Positions 9,452 through 22,022 of a DNA stretch of 36,794 nucleotides are shown in pieces. The stretch spans positions 1 to 36,794 of the forward strand of contig JAAYPM010000067.1 in assembly GCA_012519815.1 (NCBI GenBank). The letters run 5' to 3'. How positions within the stretch are numbered: position 1 is the stretch's first letter; each line of letters opens with the position of its first letter. The notes beneath the pieces were generated by a model. It saw nothing but the letters and a program-made list of their open reading frames with translations. It had not been told where the DNA came from and did not search any database. Source of the DNA: Bacteroidales bacterium. GTDB taxonomy: Bacteria > Bacteroidota > Bacteroidia > Bacteroidales > UBA1715. The position numbers and the translations under genes were made by a program.

Positions 9452-12400
9452 TTATTTTTTAAATTGTTCATATTCTTTCATAGAAGCAACAATGATTTTA
9501 TCGTATTCACGAAGCCCAGTACCTGCAGGAATTTTATGTCCAACAATAACATTTTCTTTTAATCCTTCAAGCATATCTACTTTTCCATGAATAGCTGCCT
9601 CATTAAGCACTTTTGTAGTTTCTTGGAACGATGCTGCTGAAATAAAACTTTGTGTTTGCAGAGCAGCACGTGTAATTCCTTGCAAAACTTGACTTGCAGT
9701 TGCTGGTTGAGCGTCACGTACTTGAATAAGCTTGAGGTCTTTTCGTTTTAATTGTGAATTTTCATCACGCAATTTACGAGCAGTAAGAATTTGTCCTGGT
9801 TTAATAGTGTCAGAATCTCCAGAATCAACAACAACTTTTTTATCATACAGCCAGTCATTTTCTTCCATAAAATCCCATTTGTCAACAATTTGTTTTTCTA
9901 AAAACTTTGTATCTCCTGGGTCAATAATTTCAACCTTTCTCATCATTTGTCGTACAATTACCTCAAAGTGTTTATCATTAATTTTCACTCCTTGTAATCT
10001 ATACACCTCTTGCACTTCATTCACAATATATTCTTGAACCTTTGTAGGACCTTTAATAGATAGAATATCAGAAGGCGTAATTGCACCATCAGAAAGAGAG
10101 ATTCCAGCTTTCACATAATCATTTTCTTGCACTAAAATTTGTTTAGAAAGCGGCACTAAATACTTTTTAGTTTCACCAGTTTTTGATTTTACGATAACTT
10201 CTCTATTTCCTCGTTTAATTTTTCCAAAAGAAACCTCGCCATCAATTTCAGAAACCACAGCTGGATTTGATGGATTTCTCGCTTCAAAAAGTTCAGTTAC
10301 ACGTGGTAATCCTCCAGTAATATCACCAGATTTACCTATTGCACGAGGTATTTTAACAATTGTTTGCCCAGATTTAACTTTTTCTCCTTCGCTTACTGAA
10401 ATATGTGCCCCAACGGGTAAGTTGTAATTATGAAGCGTGTTTCCACTTTTATCAAGAATTTTAATTATTGGATTTTTAGTTTTATCTTTAGATTCAATAA
10501 TCACTTTTTCTTCAAAGCCAGTTTGTTCGTCAGCCTCTTTTTTATACGTTACCCCTTCTTTCACATTTTCGAAAGCAATTTCACCCGCAGATTCAGAAAT
10601 AATAGCCGCATTATAAGGATCCCATTTACATAATAAAACACCTTTTTCAACAAGCTCTCCGGGTTTCACATACAAACGAGATCCAAAAGGAATATTTTGA
10701 GAAGTAAGGGTAATTCCCGTGTTTTTATCAATTATTTTAAGTTCAGCTAAACGTCCAATAACAATTGTAACTTTTTCGGAAAATTCATCAGTACCTTCAA
10801 CAGTTCGTAGTTCGTCAATTTCAACTACACCATCATATTTTGAAACAATTGAAGATTCAGCAGCAATATTAGAAGCAGTTCCACCGACATGGAATGTACG
10901 GAGCGTTAACTGTGTTCCTGGCTCACCAATAGACTGTGCAGCAATAACTCCAACAGCCTCACCAATTTGGACCATACGAGCTGTTGCAAGGTTTCTGCCA
11001 TAACATTTAGCACACACCCCCTTACGAGATTCGCATGTTAACACCGAACGAATTTCTACTTGTTCAATTGGAGATTCTTCAATAATTTTTGCTATATCTT
11101 CGGTAATTTCCTCACCAGACGCAATAATTATTTCTCCAGTATTAGGATGAATCACATCGTGTACACAGGTTCTTCCAAGAATTCTATCATATAAAGACTG
11201 CACTACATCATCACTTTTCTTGATTGCAGTAGCAACAAGCCCACGCAATGTGCCACAATCATCTTGAGAAATAACAACATCTTGAGAAACGTCAACTAAA
11301 CGTCTGGTTAAATATCCAGCATCAGCTGTTTTAAGAGCCGTATCAGCAAGACCTTTACGAGCACCGTGCGTAGAAATAAAATATTCCAATACCGATAATC
11401 CTTCTTTAAAGTTAGCAAGAATTGGATTTTCAATAATTTCATTTGCAGTAGAACCAGATTTTTGAGGTTTTGCCATAAGACCACGCATACCACTTAACTG
11501 TCGTATTTGCTCTTTTGAACCACGTGCCCCTGAATCTAACATCATAAACACAGAATTAAATCCTTGTTTATCGGTACTAATCTGTTTCATAACAGTATTA
11601 GTAAGGCTTGCATTTGCATGAGTCCAAATATCAATAATTTGATTATATCGTTCATTATTGGTAATAAAGCCCATGTTATAATTTGCTAATACCTCGTCAA
11701 CTTGTTCGTATCCTGCTTTTATCATTGCATCTTTTTCGGCAGGAACAATAACGTCAGAAAGATTAAACGATAAACCTCCTTGGAATGCCATGGCATATCC
11801 TAAATCTTTCATATCATCTAAAAATTTAGCGGTTTTAGCAGTTCCAGCGTCTTTTAAAACTACAGAAATAATATCTCGCAACGATTTTTTAGTTAATAAT
11901 TCATTCACATACCCAACCTCAATAGGAACTATTTCATTAAATAAAATTCTACCAACCGTTGTTTCAATCAATGAAGTTTTGCCTTTTATATCAGTAATTT
12001 TAACTTTTACAATTGCATGTAAATCAGCCACTCCCTCATTATATGCAATTATAGCTTCCTCACTTGAATAAAAAACTAATCCTTCACCTTTTGCATTTTT
12101 GAGTTCTTTAGTTATATAATAAAGCCCTAAAACCATATCTTGAGAAGGCACCATAATAGGAGCTCCATTTGCAGGGTTTAAAATATTATGTGATGACAGC
12201 ATAAGCAGTTGTGCTTCAAGAATAGCGGCATTACCAAGAGGTAAATGCACTGCCATTTGGTCACCATCAAAATCCGCATTAAAAGCAGTACACACAAGAG
12301 GATGAAGTTGAATTGCTTTTCCTTCTATCATCTTAGGTTGAAATGCCTGTATTCCTAATCTATGAAGCGTTGGCGCTCTATTTAAAAGAACAGGATGACC

Positions 12401-13687
12401 TTTTAACACATTTTCAAGAATATCCCACACAATAGGGTCTTTTCTATCAACAATTTTTTTAGCAGATTTTACTGTTTTAACAATTCCCCGTTCAATTAAT
12501 TTTCTAATCACAAACGGTTTATATAATTCTGCAGCCATTTCTTTAGGGATTCCGCATTCATGAAGTTGAAGCTCTGGTCCAACAACAATTACAGAACGAG
12601 CCGAATAATCAACACGTTTTCCAAGAAGATTTTGACGGAATCTACCTTGTTTTCCTTTTAAACTATCGCTCAAAGATTTTAAAGCTCTATTTGCATCAGT
12701 TTTAACCGCATTTGCTTTTCGAGAATTATCAAATAAAGAATCAACAGACTCTTGTAACATTCGTTTTTCGTTTCTCAAAATCACCTCAGGCGCTTTAATT
12801 TCGATAAGGCGTTTCAATCGATTATTACGAATAATCACCCTTCGATATAAATCATTAAGGTCTGATGTAGCGAAACGTCCACCATCAAGAGGTACAAGTG
12901 GGCGTAATTCTGGTGGTATTACAGGCACACACTTAATAATCATCCATTCAGGTTTATTTCTTGATGCAGAAGCTCTAAATGCTTCAATAACTTGCAAACG
13001 TTTTAAAGCTTCATTTTTTCTTTGTTGCGATGTTTCTTTACTTGCCTGATCTCGAAGCTGATACGAAAGACTGTCTAAATCTAAACGCTGTAAAAGCTCT
13101 TCAAGAGCTTCTGCTCCCATTTTCGCAATAAATTTTTGCGGATCAGTATTATCAAGAAGTTCATTATCTTTAGGGAGTGTTTCAATTATTTCCAAATATT
13201 CTTCTTCCGACAAGAAATCTCCTACTCGAATACCATCATCCTCTTTAACACCTGGTTGAACAACCACATATCGTTCATAATAAATAATAGAGTCTAATTT
13301 TTTAGTAGGCAATCCTAATAAATATCCTATTTTATTAGGTAACGACCTAAAATACCAGATATGTGCAACAGGCACAGTTAAACTAATATGTCCGATACGT
13401 TCTCTACGAACTTTTTTTTCTGTTACTTCAACACCACATCTATCACAGATTATACCTTTATATCGAATGCGTTTATATTTACCGCAATGACACTCATAAT
13501 CTTTTACCGGTCCAAATATTCTCTCACAGAACAAACCATCACGTTCGGGTTTGTATGTTCGGTAATTAATTGTTTCCGGTTTTAAAACTTCACCACTTGA
13601 ACGCTCCAGAATATCTTCAGGAGAAGCAAGGCTTATAGTGATTGATGAAAAAGTATTTTTTATTCTATTTTCTTTTCTGAAAGCCAT
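9452..13687 (-). CDS. rpoC: DNA-directed RNA polymerase subunit beta'
   Basis: About 1411 aa; catalytic [15 protein letters not shown]; zinc-finger [23 protein letters not shown]. Alternative start 13693. Confidence 0.99.
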   Translation of the reverse strand: MAFRKENRIKNTFSSITISLASPEDILERSSGEVLKPETINYRTYKPERDGLFCERIFGPVKDYECHCGKYKRIRYKGIICDRCGVEVTEKKVRRERIGHISLTVPVAHIWYFRSLPNKIGYLLGLPTKKLDSIIYYERYVVVQPGVKEDDGIRVGDFLSEEEYLEIIETLPKDNELLDNTDPQKFIAKMGAEALEELLQRLDLDSLSYQLRDQASKETSQQRKNEALKRLQVIEAFRASASRNKPEWMIIKCVPVIPPELRPLVPLDGGRFATSDLNDLYRRVIIRNNRLKRLIEIKAPEVILRNEKRMLQESVDSLFDNSRKANAVKTDANRALKSLSDSLKGKQGRFRQNLLGKRVDYSARSVIVVGPELQLHECGIPKEMAAELYKPFVIRKLIERGIVKTVKSAKKIVDRKDPIVWDILENVLKGHPVLLNRAPTLHRLGIQAFQPKMIEGKAIQLHPLVCTAFNADFDGDQMAVHLPLGNAAILEAQLLMLSSHNILNPANGAPIMVPSQDMVLGLYYITKELKNAKGEGLVFYSSEEAIIAYNEGVADLHAIVKVKITDIKGKTSLIETTVGRILFNEIVPIEVGYVNELLTKKSLRDIISVVLKDAGTAKTAKFLDDMKDLGYAMAFQGGLSFNLSDVIVPAEKDAMIKAGYEQVDEVLANYNMGFITNNERYNQIIDIWTHANASLTNTVMKQISTDKQGFNSVFMMLDSGARGSKEQIRQLSGMRGLMAKPQKSGSTANEIIENPILANFKEGLSVLEYFISTHGARKGLADTALKTADAGYLTRRLVDVSQDVVISQDDCGTLRGLVATAIKKSDDVVQSLYDRILGRTCVHDVIHPNTGEIIIASGEEITEDIAKIIEESPIEQVEIRSVLTCESRKGVCAKCYGRNLATARMVQIGEAVGVIAAQSIGEPGTQLTLRTFHVGGTASNIAAESSIVSKYDGVVEIDELRTVEGTDEFSEKVTIVIGRLAELKIIDKNTGITLTSQNIPFGSRLYVKPGELVEKGVLLCKWDPYNAAIISESAGEIAFENVKEGVTYKKEADEQTGFEEKVIIESKDKTKNPIIKILDKSGNTLHNYNLPVGAHISVSEGEKVKSGQTIVKIPRAIGKSGDITGGLPRVTELFEARNPSNPAVVSEIDGEVSFGKIKRGNREVIVKSKTGETKKYLVPLSKQILVQENDYVKAGISLSDGAITPSDILSIKGPTKVQEYIVNEVQEVYRLQGVKINDKHFEVIVRQMMRKVEIIDPGDTKFLEKQIVDKWDFMEENDWLYDKKVVVDSGDSDTIKPGQILTARKLRDENSQLKRKDLKLIQVRDAQPATASQVLQGITRAALQTQSFISAASFQETTKVLNEAAIHGKVDMLEGLKENVIVGHKIPAGTGLREYDKIIVASMKEYEQFKK

Positions 13688-13721
13688 ATGCAAAACTTAA
13701 TTAATTAATAATTGTGGTATT

Positions 13722-16700
13722 TTATTCAAAATCTATATTTAAACCTAAACCTCGTAATTCGTGCAATAAAACATTAAAAGACTCAGGTAATCCTGGTGTT
13801 GGTAGATGTTCTCCTTTCACAATAGCCTCATATGCTTTAGCACGTCCATACACATCATCAGATTTAAGCGTTAAAATTTCTTGGAGAATATTTGATGCTC
13901 CAAACGCTTCAATTGCCCAAACCTCCATTTCACCAAATCGTTGTCCACCAAACTGTGCTTTACCTCCAAGAGGTTGTTGTGTAATAAGTGAATATGGTCC
14001 TATAGAACGCGCATGCATTTTATCATCAACAAGGTGTCCTAGTTTAAGCATATAAATAACTCCAACGGTTGCAGGTTGATCAAATTTCTCACCTGTTCCT
14101 CCGTCATAAAGGTATGTTTTTCCAAAATCGGGAACACCAGCTTTACGAGTATATTCAGTTATAGACTCTAAAGAAGCACCATCAAAAATTGGCGTAGCAA
14201 AGTTAACACCTAATTCTTTACCTGCCCAGCCCAAAACCGTTTCATAAATTTGCCCCAAGTTCATACGAGAAGGCACACCTAATGGATTAAGCACAATATC
14301 TACGGTTGTACCATCTTCCAAAAATGGCATATCTTCATCACGAACTATTCGCGAAACAATACCTTTGTTTCCGTGTCGTCCAGCCATTTTATCGCCGACT
14401 TTTACTTTTCGTTTTTGAGCAATATACACTTTTGCAAGCTGCATTATTCCAGCAGGAAGTTCATCGCCAACAGTTATACTAAACACTTTTCGTTTATAAT
14501 CACCATCTACTTCTTTAATTTTTTTATTGTAGTTTGATAATAATTTTGAAACGGTTACATTTTTGTCAGCATCTGTAGTCCAGCGTTCTGGAACAACAAA
14601 CGTATAATCTGAAATTTCATTAAGAGCTTTTTGAGTAAATTTAGCTCCCTTTGCAATAACAGTACCTCCTGCATAATCTTTAATTCCCTGCGATGTTTTT
14701 CCGTTTAAAATCAAAAATAGCTTTTCTATAAGCGTTTCTTTTAATTTTTGAATTTCGGCATTAAACTCAGTTTCATATTTTGCAAGAATTGGTTTTTCAT
14801 TTGCTTTTGATTTTCTATCCTTCACAGTACGTGTAAATAATTTTTTATCTATCACTGTCCCGTAGAGAGAAGGACGAGCTTTTAATGACGCATCTTTTAC
14901 ATCACCTGCTTTATCACCAAAAATTGCACGTAACAATTTTTCTTCGGGTGAAGGGTCTGATTCTCCTTTTGGTGTAATTTTTCCTATTAAAATATCGCCT
15001 GGTTTCACATTTGCACCTATACGAATCAAACCATTTTCGTCAAGGTTTTTAATAGCTTCTTCACTCACATTAGGAATATCAGCCGTAAACTCTTCAATTC
15101 CACGTTTTGTGTCTCGAACCTCTAATATATGCTCATCAATATGAATTGATGTGAGAATATCCTCACGCACAATTCGTTCTGACACAACAATTGCATCTTC
15201 AAAGTTATATCCTTTCCACGGCATAAAAGCAACTTTCAGGTTTTTTCCAATAGCTAATTCGCCGTTTTCTGTAGAATATCCTTCGGTTAAACATTGCCCT
15301 TTTTCAATTCGTTCTCCTTTTACAACGATAGGACGAAGATTTATGCACGTATTTTGATTTGTTTTTCGAAATTTAACAATTTCATAAATTTTTCTATTAT
15401 CAGAAAAACTCACAAATTCTTCTTCTTCGGTTTGATCATATCGAACGTGAATTACGTTTGCATCAACATATTCAATAACTCCATCATTTTCAGCCATTAT
15501 TTGTACTCGAGCATCTCGAATAACAACACGTTCTATTCCTGTTCCAACAATAGGAGCTTCTGAATTCATCAAAGGAACAGCTTGACGCATCATATTAGAA
15601 CCCATTAGTGCACGGTTGGCATCATCATGTTCTAAAAATGGAATAAGAGAAGCTGCGATAGAAGTAATCTGATTAGGAGCAACGTCCATTAAATCAATCT
15701 CTTCTGGAGATGCTAAAGGATAATCAGCTTCTAAACGAGATTTTATTCTATTATTAAGAAATTCACCTTTCGAATTAAGTGGTGCATTTGCCTGTGCAAT
15801 AGTTAGTTCTTCTTCCTCTTCGGCGCTAAGATACACAATTCCTTCATTTGACAAATCAACTTTACCTGCCTCCACTTTTCTATAAGGAGTTTCAATAAAG
15901 CCTAATTCATTAATTTTTGCATATACACAAAGAGATGAAATAAGACCAATATTAGGTCCTTCAGGAGTTTCAATAGGACATAAACGTCCGTAGTGAGTAT
16001 AATGCACGTCACGCACTTCAAACCCTGCTCTTTCACGTGACAATCCACCTGGTCCAAGAGCAGACATTCTTCGTTTATGTGTCATTTCTCCTAATGGATT
16101 AGTTTGATCCATAAATTGAGAAAGTTGATTTGTGCCAAAAAATGAATTAATTACAGATGACAAGGTTTTTGAATTAATCAAATCAATAGGAGTAAATACC
16201 TCGTTATCACGCACATTCATTCGTTCACGAATCGTTCGAGCCATACGTGCCAATCCAATACCAAATTGGTTATGCAATTGTTCACCTACCGTACGAACAC
16301 GTCTATTACTTAAATGGTCAATATCATCAACATCAGCTTTTGAATTAACAAGCTGAATTAAATATTTAATAATTTGAATTATATCAAGTTTGGTTAACAC
16401 ACGTGTGTCAACTTTTTCAGACTCGCTATCTTTTCCATATAATTTGCGATTAATTCTAAATCTTCCAACCTCTCCCAAATCATAACGTTTTTCCGAGAAA
16501 AACAATTTATCTATAACATCACGTGCTGTTGCCTCATCAGGCGGCTCAGCGTTTCTTAATTGACGATAGATATGAATCACCGCTTCTTTTTCCGAGTTAC
16601 ATGGATCTTTTTGCAGTGTATTATAAATAATATCATAATCTGTCGAGTTTTGATCTTCTTTATGAATTAAGATAGATTTTTGACCCGAATCAACAATTTG

Positions 16701-17540
16701 CTCAATATGCTCATTATCAATTATAACCTCACGTTCTATAACAACTTCATTTCGTTCAATAGAAACAACCTCTCCGGTGTCCTCATCAACAAAATCTTCA
16801 ATCCATGATTTTAAAACACGAGCTGCAAGTTTTCTTCCAATAACTTTTTTAAGTCCAGTTTTAGATACTTTAATTTCTTCTGCAAGATTAAAAATTTCAA
16901 GAATATCTCTATCACTTTCATATCCGATAGCACGGAAGAGAGTTGTAACTGGCAATTTCTTTTTTCTATCAATATATGCATACATAACACTATTAATGTC
17001 AGTAGCAAATTCTATCCACGAACCTTTAAAAGGTATTACTCGTGCAGAATATAGTTTTGTACCATTAGCATGCATGCTTTGGCCAAAAAACACCCCTGGA
17101 GATCTATGTAATTGAGATACAATAACACGTTCAGCACCATTAATAACAAATGTGCCTCGAGGTGTCATAAAAGGGATAGTTCCAAGATATACATCTTGAA
17201 CCACAGTATCAAAATCTTCATGTTCAGGGTCTGTACAATACAGTTTTAATTTTGCCTTTAAAGGCACACTAAATGTGAGTCCCCGATCAAGACACTCTTC
17301 GATAGAATAACGAGGGGAGTCAAGTTGATAGTCGATAAACTCCAAAACAAAATTATTTCGAGTATCGGCTATTGGAAAATTTTCATTAAAAACTGCACTT
17401 AATCCTTCATTTTTTCTTTCTTCGGGCGTGGAATCTACCTTAAAAAATTCGTTAAAAGATTTTAACTGAATCTCCGAAAAATCCGGATAGTTTAATTTAT
17501 TTTGTATTGATGCGAAGTTGATTCTTTCCTTGGTTTTCAT
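13722..17540 (-). CDS. rpoB: DNA-directed RNA polymerase subunit beta
   Basis: 1272 aa; [67 protein letters not shown]. Confidence 0.99.
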   Translation of the reverse strand: MKTKERINFASIQNKLNYPDFSEIQLKSFNEFFKVDSTPEERKNEGLSAVFNENFPIADTRNNFVLEFIDYQLDSPRYSIEECLDRGLTFSVPLKAKLKLYCTDPEHEDFDTVVQDVYLGTIPFMTPRGTFVINGAERVIVSQLHRSPGVFFGQSMHANGTKLYSARVIPFKGSWIEFATDINSVMYAYIDRKKKLPVTTLFRAIGYESDRDILEIFNLAEEIKVSKTGLKKVIGRKLAARVLKSWIEDFVDEDTGEVVSIERNEVVIEREVIIDNEHIEQIVDSGQKSILIHKEDQNSTDYDIIYNTLQKDPCNSEKEAVIHIYRQLRNAEPPDEATARDVIDKLFFSEKRYDLGEVGRFRINRKLYGKDSESEKVDTRVLTKLDIIQIIKYLIQLVNSKADVDDIDHLSNRRVRTVGEQLHNQFGIGLARMARTIRERMNVRDNEVFTPIDLINSKTLSSVINSFFGTNQLSQFMDQTNPLGEMTHKRRMSALGPGGLSRERAGFEVRDVHYTHYGRLCPIETPEGPNIGLISSLCVYAKINELGFIETPYRKVEAGKVDLSNEGIVYLSAEEEEELTIAQANAPLNSKGEFLNNRIKSRLEADYPLASPEEIDLMDVAPNQITSIAASLIPFLEHDDANRALMGSNMMRQAVPLMNSEAPIVGTGIERVVIRDARVQIMAENDGVIEYVDANVIHVRYDQTEEEEFVSFSDNRKIYEIVKFRKTNQNTCINLRPIVVKGERIEKGQCLTEGYSTENGELAIGKNLKVAFMPWKGYNFEDAIVVSERIVREDILTSIHIDEHILEVRDTKRGIEEFTADIPNVSEEAIKNLDENGLIRIGANVKPGDILIGKITPKGESDPSPEEKLLRAIFGDKAGDVKDASLKARPSLYGTVIDKKLFTRTVKDRKSKANEKPILAKYETEFNAEIQKLKETLIEKLFLILNGKTSQGIKDYAGGTVIAKGAKFTQKALNEISDYTFVVPERWTTDADKNVTVSKLLSNYNKKIKEVDGDYKRKVFSITVGDELPAGIMQLAKVYIAQKRKVKVGDKMAGRHGNKGIVSRIVRDEDMPFLEDGTTVDIVLNPLGVPSRMNLGQIYETVLGWAGKELGVNFATPIFDGASLESITEYTRKAGVPDFGKTYLYDGGTGEKFDQPATVGVIYMLKLGHLVDDKMHARSIGPYSLITQQPLGGKAQFGGQRFGEMEVWAIEAFGASNILQEILTLKSDDVYGRAKAYEAIVKGEHLPTPGLPESFNVLLHELRGLGLNIDFE

Positions 17541-17586
17541 TGCAAAAGGATGAAATGTTAGAATTTAAAAATTAAAAACGAGAAAA

Positions 17587-17614
17587 GGTTTAAGTCAATT
17601 TCATGACTTAAACC
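17587..17614 (-). terminator. rplL-rpoB intergenic attenuator/terminator hairpin
   Basis: Perfect 11-bp stem GGTTTAAGTCA / TGACTTAAACC with 6-nt loop; on the transcribed strand followed by TTTTCTCGTTTTT. Confidence 0.75.
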
Positions 17615-17640
17615 CTATAAAAACGAGAAATGGTATCTCT

Positions 17641-18021
17641 TTACTTAAGTTCAACTTCTGCTCCTGCCTCCTCTAATTGTGCTTTTATTTTCTCTGCCTC
17701 ATCTTTTGCAACACCTTCTTTAATTGCTTTTGGAGCAGCATCTACTATTTCTTTTGATTCTTTAAGTCCAAGACCGGTAAGATCTTTTACCGTTTTCACA
17801 ATTTGGAGTTTTGCTCCACCTGGAGACACTAAAATAACATCAAATGTTGATTTTTCTGCAGCAGCTTCATCGCCTGCTGCTTGACCTGCTGCTGGAGCAG
17901 CTACTGAAACAGCTGCTGCTGGTTCAATTCCATACTCATCTTTTAAGATGTCAGCTAATTCCTTAACGTCTTTTACGCTAAGATTTACTAATTCTTCTGC
18001 TAATTTTTTTAAATCTGCCAT
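17641..18021 (-). CDS. rplL: 50S ribosomal protein L7/L12
   Basis: Alanine-rich hinge and [71 protein letters not shown]. Confidence 0.99.
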   Translation of the reverse strand: MADLKKLAEELVNLSVKDVKELADILKDEYGIEPAAAVSVAAPAAGQAAGDEAAAEKSTFDVILVSPGGAKLQIVKTVKDLTGLGLKESKEIVDAAPKAIKEGVAKDEAEKIKAQLEEAGAEVELK

Positions 18022-18062
18022 GTTTGAATGATTTAATTTTACTGTACTTTATTATTATTTAA

Positions 18063-18584
18063 TTATTCCTTTTCAGATAAGGTTTTAACTATACCTGCAA
18101 TAGTATTTTGGCCTGTTTTAAGAGAGCCAATAAGTTGTTGTATTGGTGATTGTAACATTGCAATAATTTCGCCAATCAATTCTTCACGTGATTTAATATC
18201 AACTAAAGAATCAATTTGCTCATCGCCAATATAAATAGATTCTTGTGCAAATGCAGCTTTTAAAATTGGTTTTGATTTTCCTGATTTTCGAAAATCTTTT
18301 ATCAATTTTGCTGGAACATTAGCAGTTTTACAAAACAATACTGTAGTATTTCCCTTTAAAACATTGTAAATTTCATCAAATTCACCTTCAGTTTGTTCAA
18401 GTGCTTTTTTAAGCAAAGTATTTTTAACAACAATGATTTCAATGTTCTGTTCAAAACATTTCCTTCGAAGTTCGCTTGTATCCACAGCATTTAAAGCTTC
18501 AATATCAGTAACATAAAAATGTCCATTTTCTTGAATCTTTTTAACAATACTTTCAACTATATCTCTTTTTTGTGCTATATCCAT
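18063..18584 (-). CDS. rplJ: 50S ribosomal protein L10
   Basis: 173 aa; L10-like IIVVKNTLLKKALEQ; position between rplA and rplL. Confidence 0.97.
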   Translation of the reverse strand: MDIAQKRDIVESIVKKIQENGHFYVTDIEALNAVDTSELRRKCFEQNIEIIVVKNTLLKKALEQTEGEFDEIYNVLKGNTTVLFCKTANVPAKLIKDFRKSGKSKPILKAAFAQESIYIGDEQIDSLVDIKSREELIGEIIAMLQSPIQQLIGSLKTGQNTIAGIVKTLSEKE

Positions 18585-18604
18585 AATTTTATGCGTAATC
18601 TTTA

Positions 18605-19303
18605 TTAAACGAAAGCTTTAGTGTCAATAGAAATTCCTTGACTCATAGTAGAAGACACATAAATACTTTTAATATATGTGCCTTTTGCAGATGAAGGGCG
18701 TAATTTATTTATAACACTTATAAATTCAATTGCATTTTCAGCTATTTTCTCAGGAGTAAATGATACTTTTCCAATTGCAGAATGAACGATTCCGTATTTA
18801 TCAACTTTAAAGTCAATTTTTCCTGCTTTAATTTCTTGAACAGCTTTTCCTATATCCATAGTAACCGTGCCACTTTTAGGGTTTGGCATAAGTCCACGGG
18901 GACCAAGAATTCGTCCAAGAGCACCTATTTTAGCCATTACTGTTGGCATAGTAATAATAACATCAATGTCTGTCCAGCCGCCTTTAATTTTTTCGATATA
19001 CTCATCAAGTCCAACAAAATCGGCACCTGCATCTACAGCTTCTTTTTCTTTATCAGGTGTACAAAGTACCAAAACTTTTGTTTCTTTTCCAGTTCCATGT
19101 GGCAATGTAACAACACCACGCACCATTTGATTAGCTTTTCGAGGGTCAACACCAAGACGCACATCGATATCTACCGATGCATCAAATTTAGTTGTAGTTA
19201 TCTCTTTTACTAATTTAGCGGCTTCTTCAATCGAATACACTTTTGTTGTATCAAGTTTTTCGATAACACTTTTTTTATTTTTTGTAAGCTTCATTATTTT
19301 CAA
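18605..19303 (-). CDS. rplA: 50S ribosomal protein L1
   Basis: [22 protein letters not shown] signature; start may be 19294. Confidence 0.99.
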   Translation of the reverse strand: MKIMKLTKNKKSVIEKLDTTKVYSIEEAAKLVKEITTTKFDASVDIDVRLGVDPRKANQMVRGVVTLPHGTGKETKVLVLCTPDKEKEAVDAGADFVGLDEYIEKIKGGWTDIDVIITMPTVMAKIGALGRILGPRGLMPNPKSGTVTMDIGKAVQEIKAGKIDFKVDKYGIVHSAIGKVSFTPEKIAENAIEFISVINKLRPSSAKGTYIKSIYVSSTMSQGISIDTKAFV

Positions 19304-19306
19304 ATT

Positions 19307-19747
19307 TTAAACAGCAGGCATTTCACCTTTAATAGTTATCCCCATACTTCGCGCAGTACCTGCCACCATTTTCATAGCAGAGTCCACAGTAAAACAATTT
19401 AAATCAGACATTTTCCCTTCAGCGATTTCTTTCACTTGGTTCCATGTAATTGCAGAAACTTTTTTTCTGTTTGGTTCTGCCGAGCCTTTTTTCAATTTAG
19501 AAAGTTCCATTAATTGAACAGCAACGGGAGGTGTTTTAATTATAAAGGTAAAAGATTTATCGGTAAAAACTGTGATAATAACCGGTAATACTTTTCCTGC
19601 TTGATCTTGAGTTTTTGCATTAAACTGTTTGCAAAACTCCATAATGTTTACCCCTTTAGCACCTAATGCTGGTCCTACAGGAGGAGAAGGGTTTGCCGCT
19701 CCACCTTTAATTTGCAATTTAATTAGCCCTTGTACTTCTTTTGCCAT
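19307..19747 (-). CDS. rplK: 50S ribosomal protein L11
   Basis: [38 protein letters not shown]. Confidence 0.99.
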   Translation of the reverse strand: MAKEVQGLIKLQIKGGAANPSPPVGPALGAKGVNIMEFCKQFNAKTQDQAGKVLPVIITVFTDKSFTFIIKTPPVAVQLMELSKLKKGSAEPNRKKVSAITWNQVKEIAEGKMSDLNCFTVDSAMKMVAGTARSMGITIKGEMPAV

Positions 19748-19767
19748 AATGCATTTTTACTTTATTA

Positions 19768-20319
19768 TTATGATTCCTTTTCTACTTGCATAAAACCGAG
19801 TTCTAATGGTGTTTTTCGTCCAAAAATTTTCACCATCACCTTTAATTTTTTCTTTTCTTCGTTAATTTCCTCAATCACTCCAGAAAAGCTATTAAAAGGT
19901 CCATCAGTAACTTTAACTATTTCACCAACAATGAAAGGCACTGTTATTTCCTCTTCTTGTTCGGCAAGTTCATCAACTTTACCAAGTATTCGATTAACTT
20001 CTATAGGTCTCAAAGGCACAGGTATTCCACCTTTTTCTGCACCTAAAAAACCAATTACTCCGTTTATATTTTTAATCACATGAGGCACTTCTCCCACAAG
20101 TGCAGCCTCAACGAGTATATATCCAGGAAAAAAACTACGTTCTTTACTTATTTTTTTTCCATTTCTTATTTGAATAACGCGTTCGGTTGGAATAAGAATT
20201 TGTGAAACAAAATTTTCAAGATTATTTCGCGATATTTCGACTTGTATCAAATCACGAACTTTTTTTTCTTTTCCGCTAATTGCACGAACTACATACCATT
20301 TTTTTTCAATACCATCCAT
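19768..20319 (-). CDS. nusG: Transcription termination/antitermination protein NusG
   Basis: KKWYVVRAISGKEKKVRDLI N-terminus; FFPGYILVEA; KOW-type GEIVKVTDGPFNSFSGVIEEI. Confidence 0.97.
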   Translation of the reverse strand: MDGIEKKWYVVRAISGKEKKVRDLIQVEISRNNLENFVSQILIPTERVIQIRNGKKISKERSFFPGYILVEAALVGEVPHVIKNINGVIGFLGAEKGGIPVPLRPIEVNRILGKVDELAEQEEEITVPFIVGEIVKVTDGPFNSFSGVIEEINEEKKKLKVMVKIFGRKTPLELGFMQVEKES

Positions 20320-20331
20320 GTTTGTAGTTGT

Positions 20332-20526
20332 TTATTCAAAAATTTTATATAAAAAGTCTTTCATTAATAATGAAAACGTAGTATCCATTACTAATACAAT
20401 TAACGCAAATATAAATGTTGCTGTTAACACTACTATGGCACTTGACTGTAACTCTGTCCATGTAGGCCAAGATACTTTATGCACCAATTCGTTATATGAC
20501 TCTTTTACATATGTTTTTAATCCCAT
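20332..20526 (-). CDS. secE: Preprotein translocase subunit SecE
   Basis: 64 aa; YVKESYNELVHKVSWPTWTELQSSAIVVLTATFIFALIVLVMD; located directly upstream of nusG. Confidence 0.95.
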   Translation of the reverse strand: MGLKTYVKESYNELVHKVSWPTWTELQSSAIVVLTATFIFALIVLVMDTTFSLLMKDFLYKIFE

Positions 20527-20541
20527 TGTACACTTTATTTG

Positions 20542-20614
20542 CAGGGGAGGAGAGACTCGAACTCACGACACCTGGTTTTGGAGACCAGTGCTCTACCAAC
20601 TGAGCTACACCCCT
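20542..20614 (-). tRNA. tRNA-Trp (CCA)
   Basis: Folded by eye: AGGGGTG TA GCTC AGTTGGTA GAGC A CTGGT CTCCAAA ACCAG GTGTC GTGAG TTCGAGT CTCTC CTCCCCT G. Anticodon CCA. One U-U mismatch each in the acceptor and T stems. Confidence 0.93.
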
Positions 20615-20651
20615 ATAAAATGATTTGTGAAAATTTCACAAATCATTTTAT
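20615..20651 (-). terminator. Long hairpin between tuf and tRNA-Trp (terminator or processing stem)
   Basis: Perfect 18-bp arms ATAAAATGATTTGTGAAA (20615-20632) / TTTCACAAATCATTTTAT (20634-20651), single central base; ends one base before the tRNA-Trp 5' nucleotide. Confidence 0.7.
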
Positions 20652-20667
20652 CCGCATTATAACTTTA

Positions 20668-21858
20668 TTATTCAATAATTTCAATTACTTGCCCTGCTCC
20701 AACAGTTCTACCGCCTTCACGTATAGCAAATCGCAAACCTTTATTTATAGCTACTGGCGCTATAAGTTCTACTGAAATTGTAACGTTATCACCTGGCATA
20801 ACCATTTCCACTCCTGAAGGAAGTTGAATTTCACCTGTTACGTCAGTTGTACGAATATAGAACTGAGGACGATATTTGTTATGAAATGGAGTATGTCGTC
20901 CACCCTCTTCTTTTTTCAACACATAAATTTCAGCTTTAAATTTTTTATGTGGAGTAATTGAGCCTGGTTTACAGATAATCATTCCTCGTTTTACTTCAGT
21001 TTTATCAATACCACGTAAAAGAATTCCCACATTATCTCCAGCTTTACCTTCATCTAAAATTTTACGGAACATTTCAACTCCCGTACATGTTGATTTTAGG
21101 CTTGCACCAAAACCAATAATAGACATTTCCTCTCCTGTTCTAATAATTCCAGTTTCGATACGTCCTGTAGCTACAGTTCCTCGTCCTGTAATTGAGAACA
21201 CGTCTTCAACTGGCATAAGGAATGGTTTTTCTGTTTCACGAGGAGGAATTGGTATCCACGCATCAACAGCGTCCATAAGTTCCATTATTTTATCTTCCCA
21301 CTGAGCTTCTCCTTGAATAGCACCTAAAGCAGAACCTTGTATAATAGGTGTATTATCACCGTCAAATTCATAAAATGAAAGCAAATCACGAATTTCCATT
21401 TCTACAAGCTCTAACATTTCAGCGTCATCTACGATATCAACTTTATTCATAAACACAACTATTCGAGGCACATTTACTTGACGCGCAAGAAGTATATGCT
21501 CTCGTGTTTGAGGCATTGGACCATCAGTAGAAGCAACTACAAGAATAGCACCATCCATTTGAGCAGCACCTGTTACCATGTTTTTAACATAATCGGCGTG
21601 ACCTGGACAGTCAACGTGCGCATAATGACGATTTGCAGTTTGATACTCCACATGAGAGGTGTTAATAGTAATACCTCGTTCTTTTTCTTCTGGGGCATTG
21701 TCAATAGAGTCATAACTTCTCGTTTCAGACAATCCATTTTTCGCTAATACAGTAGTAATTGCAGCTGTTAGCGTTGTTTTTCCATGGTCTACGTGTCCAA
21801 TAGTACCAATGTTAACATGTTCTTTTGACCTATCAAATTTTTCTTTAGCCATTTTCAA
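20668..21858 (-). CDS. tuf: Elongation factor Tu
   Basis: [54 protein letters not shown]; start may be 21852. Confidence 0.99.
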   Translation of the reverse strand: MKMAKEKFDRSKEHVNIGTIGHVDHGKTTLTAAITTVLAKNGLSETRSYDSIDNAPEEKERGITINTSHVEYQTANRHYAHVDCPGHADYVKNMVTGAAQMDGAILVVASTDGPMPQTREHILLARQVNVPRIVVFMNKVDIVDDAEMLELVEMEIRDLLSFYEFDGDNTPIIQGSALGAIQGEAQWEDKIMELMDAVDAWIPIPPRETEKPFLMPVEDVFSITGRGTVATGRIETGIIRTGEEMSIIGFGASLKSTCTGVEMFRKILDEGKAGDNVGILLRGIDKTEVKRGMIICKPGSITPHKKFKAEIYVLKKEEGGRHTPFHNKYRPQFYIRTTDVTGEIQLPSGVEMVMPGDNVTISVELIAPVAINKGLRFAIREGGRTVGAGQVIEIIE

Positions 21859-21905
21859 TAATTATTTATTTAACATATAAAATTTTCAAATTCATCTAAA
21901 ACTTG

Positions 21906-21977
21906 AGCCAATGACGGGAATTGAACCCGTGACCTCTTCCTTACCAAGGAAGCGCTCTACCCCTGAGCTACATCGGC
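21906..21977 (-). tRNA. tRNA-Thr (GGU)
   Basis: GCCGATG TA GCTC AGGGGTA GAGC G CTTCC TTGGTAA GGAAG AGGTC ACGGG TTCAATT CCCGT CATTGGC T; anticodon GGT; stems fully paired (one G-U). Confidence 0.96.
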
Positions 21978-22022
21978 TAATTCAACTCAGAGACACGTAA
22001 CAATCCCCGAAAAATTGGACTG

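Noticed and set aside
9732-17115. Plus-strand ORFs over rpoC and rpoB (e.g. 13714..14055, 16777..17115)
   Set aside because: Antisense to highly conserved RNA polymerase genes; no family similarity seen.
18782-19213. Plus-strand ORFs of 143 and 87 aa over rplA
   Set aside because: Antisense shadows of rplA.
20318-20775. Plus-strand ORFs 20318..20623 and 20539..20775
   Set aside because: They cross the tRNA-Trp gene and antisense secE/tuf; the text RRDSNSRHLVLETSALPTELHPYK is a classic translated antisense-tRNA artefact.
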